10,623 bases of DNA from Cytophagales bacterium. GTDB taxonomy: Bacteria > Bacteroidota > Bacteroidia > Cytophagales > Cyclobacteriaceae. The position numbers and the translations under genes are program-made. The stretch's first letter is position 1, and each line of letters starts with the position of its first letter. Shown piece after piece: positions 7,305 through 10,623 of the stretch. Under the pieces are notes generated by a model. That model did not search any database. It saw only the letters and a program-made list of their open reading frames with translations, and was not told the origin of the DNA. Location: contig JAHEMU010000059.1 in the NCBI GenBank assembly GCA_024643485.1, forward strand, positions 1 to 10,623, read 5' to 3'.

Positions 7305-9095
7305 TTATTGATTCTTCATCCAAGCTTCTCTCAGTTTGAGTTGTTCAGGAGAAGCGTCTTTATTAAGTTCAAAGACATATTTTTTAATTTCTGGTTTTGA
7401 TAAAATTGTTAGTGTAAGATCAATTTCCTTTTCGTCTCGTAAAACGGTGATATTGTATTCAGTACCTGGAACGAGAGTACCGACTCCACTCAAAAGTTGA
7501 TTTACATTACTTAACGTAATCTCACGACCTTTAAATTTAAAGAAAATATCGTTTGCTTTTAGTCCAGCCGCCTCTAACTCAGGTCGAATTTGAAGAAATC
7601 TAATTTTCCCATCAGGGACACCCAGATGCGCCCCTACATCAGGAATCACCTGACCAGTGGATATTTCTGGAATATAGGTTATGCCAATTTTTTTATAATA
7701 CTCTTCAAACGGAAGTGGTTCTGCATTTTTTACATATTTATTAAAGAAATCACCCATTTCTGGATAAGTCATATTGGTAAATTCGTCAAAAAAACCTTTT
7801 TCAGAGAACGCTTTTTCTGGTCCGTACATCTTGGATAAATCGTAAATGTATTCACGATAACCTTTTTTGCCTCCAGATAATTCTAATAATTTGATATCTA
7901 ATAATCCAGCTACAAGTGCACCTCGCGCATAAATATTTCCGTATTCTTTATTTCCTTCTTTTGTAAAAGAAGTTAAAGCCAATTTAGATAAGCTAAAATT
8001 AGGGTCGTAATAAGAATCATATTCTACCTTTTCTTGTAGTGTTTTTAAATAGTCGTCCAAAGAAGTAAGTCCATTTCTTAATTGCATCATGTGGGCTGCC
8101 CATTCGGTGGTACCTTCATATAGCCATAAATGCTCAGAGGGAGTAGGGGTTTCAAAATTGAAATTTTGTATGATTTCGCTGTGTATATTTAGTGGAGTCA
8201 CCACATGGAAAAATTCATGTGCCGCCATATCCGTTAAACCTTTAGCATATTCAGGCGTGTAGGGTTGTTCTTGTTGTACATATTCAGAACTGTATGAGTG
8301 TTCCCAAGCACCCCATCCTTCATCTTCAAAATGATAAAGAAAAGTATAGCGATCCACAGGGAAATCAATCATAAATTCACCAGCAGCAGTTAACATCGAT
8401 TTCATTGAATTTAACAGCATCTCAGAAGAAATTAAATCCGTTTTAGAATAGGTGTAAATTTCAACAGGATTGCCATCCAAATCGGTAGATGCATAGGTAA
8501 GTCTACCAAGTAAAATGGGTGAATCTACAGCGAAATCATAATTTTTCGCATAATAAACACCGGCTTCGTTTTTATTTAATGCGGTTCCTACTTTCCATGT
8601 TTCTGGATAGGAAAGATCAATAGTTAAAGGGGAATTTTGCATGCCGGAAGGAAAGCCAAAAATACAATGGGCGTTCATCAAAACGTGATCATCTTCCATC
8701 GAAGTTCCGCACATTTTATATACCATATATTCTTCAACGGGAGTGTCCCAAGTCTCAGCAATTTCGTAAGTAATGGATTTTACTTTCGTTGGATTGCTTA
8801 TTTTCCATTGATTGACAGAGATGTTTTCCGTAGGAATTTCACGTCCTTTTTTATCCAGCGCTTTGAAATTTGATACATATCTACCAATATTCATGGTTTG
8901 ATAGGTACCAGGCGCCGTTGATGCGAATTGATAAATGTTGTTTGCCTCGGTTAACTTATTTATTTTCAAAGTTACTTTAAAGGTGTCGTTCGAACGATCA
9001 TTTAAATTAACAGAGTAATTAAGATCCGCCTTTTGAGCGATACTCGAAAAGGTGATGACAATAATAAAAAGACTTAATAGTAGATTTTTGCACAT
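7305..9095 (-). CDS. secreted M61-family metallopeptidase with PDZ domain (596 aa)
   Basis: This is a zinc metallopeptidase of the M61 (glycyl-aminopeptidase-like) family. Numbered from the chosen ATG, a signal peptide covers about 1-20 (M-C-K-N-L-L-L-S-L-F ... S-S-I-A, then Q21). An N-terminal beta-sandwich domain lies at about 22-190. The catalytic domain has G-W-G-A-W-E265-H, zinc motif H293-E294-F-F-H297, and the downstream glutamate ligand in W-L-Y-E327-G-T-T-E-W. A C-terminal PDZ domain at about 485-570 includes A-A-G-L-K-A-N-D-I-F. The product is probably exported to the periplasm or surface; no lipobox is seen. The reading frame extends ten codons upstream to a TTG, but the ATG at 9093-9095 is preceded by AAAGGA at 7-nt spacing and gives a normal signal peptide, so I start there. 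It is monocistronic or follows the BLUF pair, and ends at a strong terminator. The substrate is unknown. Confidence 0.94.
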   Translation of the reverse strand: MCKNLLLSLFIIVITFSSIAQKADLNYSVNLNDRSNDTFKVTLKINKLTEANNIYQFASTAPGTYQTMNIGRYVSNFKALDKKGREIPTENISVNQWKISNPTKVKSITYEIAETWDTPVEEYMVYKMCGTSMEDDHVLMNAHCIFGFPSGMQNSPLTIDLSYPETWKVGTALNKNEAGVYYAKNYDFAVDSPILLGRLTYASTDLDGNPVEIYTYSKTDLISSEMLLNSMKSMLTAAGEFMIDFPVDRYTFLYHFEDEGWGAWEHSYSSEYVQQEQPYTPEYAKGLTDMAAHEFFHVVTPLNIHSEIIQNFNFETPTPSEHLWLYEGTTEWAAHMMQLRNGLTSLDDYLKTLQEKVEYDSYYDPNFSLSKLALTSFTKEGNKEYGNIYARGALVAGLLDIKLLELSGGKKGYREYIYDLSKMYGPEKAFSEKGFFDEFTNMTYPEMGDFFNKYVKNAEPLPFEEYYKKIGITYIPEISTGQVIPDVGAHLGVPDGKIRFLQIRPELEAAGLKANDIFFKFKGREITLSNVNQLLSGVGTLVPGTEYNITVLRDEKEIDLTLTILSKPEIKKYVFELNKDASPEQLKLREAWMKNQ

Positions 9096-9102
9096 GTGAT
9101 TA

Positions 9103-9108
9103 TCCTTT
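9103..9108 (-). promoter_or_regulatory. ribosome binding site deciding the M61 start
   Basis: On the minus strand AAAGGA lies 7 nt before the ATG at 9093-9095. It is the only clear Shine-Dalgarno-like sequence noticed in the window. It supports this ATG over the in-frame TTG at 9123-9125. Confidence 0.7.
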
Positions 9109-9209
9109 AAAATTCGAATAATCAAATTAACGAAATCATTAAGCTTCAGGTTCTATTCAACCTATATTCGGACAATTATCAGGATAAGAGGTTTTAAAAT
9201 ACCATAAAA

Positions 9210-9229
9210 CTTTAAAAGGGCATTTAAAG
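9210..9229 (-). terminator. possible weak terminator after the BLUF-linked small gene
   Basis: On the minus strand a 7-bp stem CTTTAAA / TTTAAAG with loop TGCCCT begins within the last codons of the small gene and is followed by TTTTA. The stem is AT-rich and the T-run short, so termination would be inefficient. It could instead let some transcription continue into the M61 gene. Confidence 0.35.
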
Positions 9230-9457
9230 CTCACTATATTGATTAATAATATCTTCATTCGGCCCCATTTTTCGAAGAATAGCAAGACCTTCGCGCAACT
9301 TATCTTTACTCGCTTTAATTACCTCTTTATCGTCATCTTCATCATATAAATTGGTAAGTAAAAAAAGGGAGGACGAGATATCCTCCACCGTCGTTCCAAA
9401 AGTAATAGCCATTATATCGGCCACTTTTTGTTTTATTAATTCTTGCGAAAAGTCCAT
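9224..9457 (-). CDS. small acidic protein of unknown function, paired with BLUF gene (77 aa)
   Basis: I do not recognise this family. The product is 77 residues with no signal peptide or membrane helix. It appears mostly helical, with an acidic cluster (Y-D-E-D-D-D-K-E) near 38-45 and a basic/helical stretch after it. It starts 3 bp after the stop of the BLUF photoreceptor gene, which makes it almost certainly co-transcribed and a candidate partner or output protein for that sensor. The first half resembles an acyl carrier protein only superficially, since there is no D-S-L phosphopantetheine site. No Shine-Dalgarno sequence is visible, so translation may depend on ribosomes from the upstream gene. 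Coding status is supported by the tight spacing and normal amino-acid composition; the function is open. Confidence 0.75.
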   Translation of the reverse strand: MDFSQELIKQKVADIMAITFGTTVEDISSSLFLLTNLYDEDDDKEVIKASKDKLREGLAILRKMGPNEDIINQYSEL

Positions 9458-9460
9458 TGT

Positions 9461-9880
9461 TTATTTGAAAAATTTCTTCATTAGATTAAGTGCTTTATTT
9501 CCCTCTTGAGCCTCTCCACTAAGTATTTTTTGAAAGAGTTTTGTTTCTTCATTACTTATTTCTGTGTTGAATTTCACGTCAGAACCACTAAACGGTTTTG
9601 ATCCCATTTGCCAGCTCGGAAATAACCGATTTTCGATTTTTCCTGTAGTAATTAATACCACATTTTTATGGCGATCATCTCCCTTTATCTTATCATAAAG
9701 TGCCATGATTGTTTTGTAATCTCCTTCCAAGTATTGAACAAAATGGGAACCCGAATAAAGCAATACTCCAGTTACATCAATGCCTCCATTGTTTCTATTG
9801 CAGGAGTCCAATATTTTTTGTATTTCTTCGTCAGTGCAAGTTGAATTTCGCACGCTAACGTAAACTAAGTGTGATAGCAT
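9461..9880 (-). CDS. BLUF-domain blue-light photoreceptor (139 aa)
   Basis: This is a short BLUF (sensor of blue light using FAD) protein. The flavin-site residues can be placed by comparison with AppA and BlrB: Y7 in L-V-Y-V-S, N31 in R-N-N-G-G-I-D-V-T-G, Q49 in S-H-F-V-Q-Y-L-E-G, and the W90-Q-M92 pair in F-P-S-W-Q-M-G. All the residues needed for the Tyr-Gln photoreaction are present, so it should bind FAD and be photoactive. The domain covers about 1-95. The remaining 45 residues, rich in E and K, are probably the C-terminal helices that cap BLUF domains and pass on the signal. There is no fused EAL, GGDEF or cyclase domain, so output must go through a partner; the small gene 3 bp downstream is the first candidate. 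Its promoter should lie in the AT-rich spacer to the right. Confidence 0.95.
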   Translation of the reverse strand: MLSHLVYVSVRNSTCTDEEIQKILDSCNRNNGGIDVTGVLLYSGSHFVQYLEGDYKTIMALYDKIKGDDRHKNVVLITTGKIENRLFPSWQMGSKPFSGSDVKFNTEISNEETKLFQKILSGEAQEGNKALNLMKKFFK

Positions 9881-10261
9881 ATTTTTTAAAGTCTATTTTT
9901 ATTCATAAACACGGCCGCATTAAAATTGTTTAAGGAATATGAATTTATTATTTGAGGTGCGATTTGATCTCCCAAAAATCCTAGCCTGGAAGGGGAGTTT
10001 TAATGTTTAGGAATAAAAAATTTAATGGAAAGTAATTATCTGTATAGCATATGAATAAATTATCATATATATTATATTATCAAAAATATATGCATATGAC
10101 CGAGGAGTAATTTGGGGAATTATTATCAATACTTAAATGAGTGTTATTTTGAATGATATAGTAAAAATGAAAAACTAAATATAAATTTTTGCTAGAAGTT
10201 AGAAATTTAAATATTTCAATATTAAGTTGTGTATATTGGCATTTTATTCAGTTAATTAAAG

Positions 10262-10292
10262 CCTAATTGAATAAATTCAACCTGTTATTAGG
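10262..10292. repeat. imperfect hairpin in the intergenic spacer
   Basis: An outer stem CCTAAT (10262-10267) / ATTAGG (10287-10292) encloses an inner stem TTGAAT / ATTCAA with a 2-nt AA loop; one arm has an unpaired CCTGTT. It could form on either strand. There is no T-run, so it is not an evident terminator. Function unknown. Confidence 0.35.
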
Positions 10293-10416
10293 ATATAGGA
10301 GTATAATTTGGGCCTAAAATAATTTTAATAATAGAATGTATTTATATGTTTAATTATAAAGTCATATTTTGATTTCATTTTACTTATTTATAAAAAATAT
10401 GAAATAATAAATTTAA

Positions 10417-10446
10417 ATGTTGCAACATGTTTGTGTGTTTTATAAT
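10417..10446 (+). promoter_or_regulatory. 12-bp palindrome beside a TATAAT: candidate operator/promoter
   Basis: ATGTTGCAACAT (10417-10428) is a perfect palindrome, unusual here because it contains G and C at its centre in very AT-rich DNA. TATAAT follows at 10441-10446, about 57 bp before the ATG of the rightward gene. The arrangement fits a repressor or activator site at a promoter. However, Bacteroidota promoters usually follow a different -7 consensus (TAnnTTTG), so the promoter call is weak. Confidence 0.35.
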
Positions 10447-10502
10447 AGATTAATATGGAGCTTTTTTTGTAGATTTTAATATAAATTAATATATTAAAAG
10501 AT

Positions 10503-10623
10503 ATGAAAACAAAAATTGGCTTTATTATATTATCAATTTGGTGTTTTAGTCGTTGTGGTACACCTCAAATTGATCAATTCGATGTCGACAATTTTTTGTT
10601 GACAGATAATTCAATTTGCTCAC
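10503..10623 (+). CDS. start of an exported or lipoprotein-like gene, 3' part missing (window edge)
   Basis: The frame is open from the ATG at 10503-10505 to the right edge (40 codons). It begins M-K-T-K-I-G-F-I-I-L-S-I-W-C-F-S-R-C-G-T-P: a short basic n-region, a hydrophobic core, and Cys at 14 and 18. C18 followed by G-T-P looks like a relaxed Bacteroidota lipobox, although R at -1 is unusual. The visible mature part is hydrophilic and acidic (Q-I-D-Q-F-D-V-D-N). The product would be exported, either as a lipoprotein or as a secreted protein. It diverges from the BLUF gene. Too little is visible to name a family. Confidence 0.6.
   Translation, partial: MKTKIGFIILSIWCFSRCGTPQIDQFDVDNFLLTDNSICS

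Larger units (their letters stand above)
9881..10502. other. 622-bp AT-rich intergenic spacer between divergent genes
   Basis: No credible coding frame was seen on either strand; the frames are short and frequently stopped. The spacer separates the leftward BLUF gene from the rightward gene at the edge, so it must hold the promoters of both. The only structured elements I can support are an imperfect hairpin at 10262-10292 and a perfect palindrome at 10417-10428 close to a TATAAT. Confidence 0.7.

Noticed and set aside
9191..9210. Second stem GTTTTA / TAAAAC between the small gene and the M61 gene
   Set aside because: It is six A-T-rich pairs with an 8-nt loop and no following T-run.
9224..9457. 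Acyl carrier protein-like look of the small BLUF-linked protein
   Set aside because: The T-V-E-D-I-S-S-S pattern is suggestive, but there is no D-S-L phosphopantetheine attachment site in the right place.
9969..9997. Hairpin CTCCC / GGGAG with an 18-nt interior in the spacer
   Set aside because: The stem is only 5 bp, and no gene ends near it on either strand, so a terminator role is not supported.
10025..10054. Short plus-strand frame starting with ATG in the spacer
   Set aside because: It stops after nine codons and has no ribosome binding site.
10088..10097. ATATGCATAT palindrome and repeated GCATATGA
   Set aside because: Short alternating AT self-complementary strings are expected by chance in DNA this AT-rich.

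Overview
The window looks like a piece of a Bacteroidota chromosome (Flavobacteriia or Cytophagia type). The DNA is AT-rich, Shine-Dalgarno sequences are mostly absent, and the protein families are typical of that phylum: a propeller-type sensor kinase with a Y_Y_Y domain, a TIR/TolB-like/TPR protein, and a secreted M61 peptidase with a PDZ domain. No rRNA, tRNA, CRISPR array or insertion sequence was seen. All genes except the fragment at the right edge lie on the minus strand.

Left part (1-7168, minus). Read in transcription order, this holds a two-helix membrane protein with a bacterial PH-like domain, then an 88-bp AT-rich spacer containing an imperfect palindrome. Next comes a tight cluster: an 867-residue protein with TIR, TolB-like, TPR and HD-phosphohydrolase domains; 4 bp later a 1101-residue periplasmic-propeller histidine kinase; overlapping it by ATGA, a stand-alone response regulator; and overlapping that by TGATG, a second, related receiver protein cut by the window edge. 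The spacing implies one transcript and translational coupling. The simplest reading is a signalling module. The kinase senses something in the periplasm and phosphorylates one or both receivers, and the TIR/HD protein is a cytoplasmic partner that may make and/or break a nucleotide signal. That last link is inference.

Middle part (7239-9095, minus). This is a secreted M61-family metallopeptidase with a convincing rho-independent terminator behind it, which separates it from the signalling cluster.

Right part (9224-9880, minus). A BLUF blue-light photoreceptor is followed 3 bp later by a small acidic protein of unknown function. Then comes a roughly 620-bp AT-rich spacer without genes, holding a 12-bp perfect palindrome and an imperfect hairpin. 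At the right edge, the start of a plus-strand gene for an exported or lipoprotein-like product diverges from the BLUF gene.

The most unusual item is the TIR-TolB-TPR-HD fusion encoded in one operon with a two-component system.
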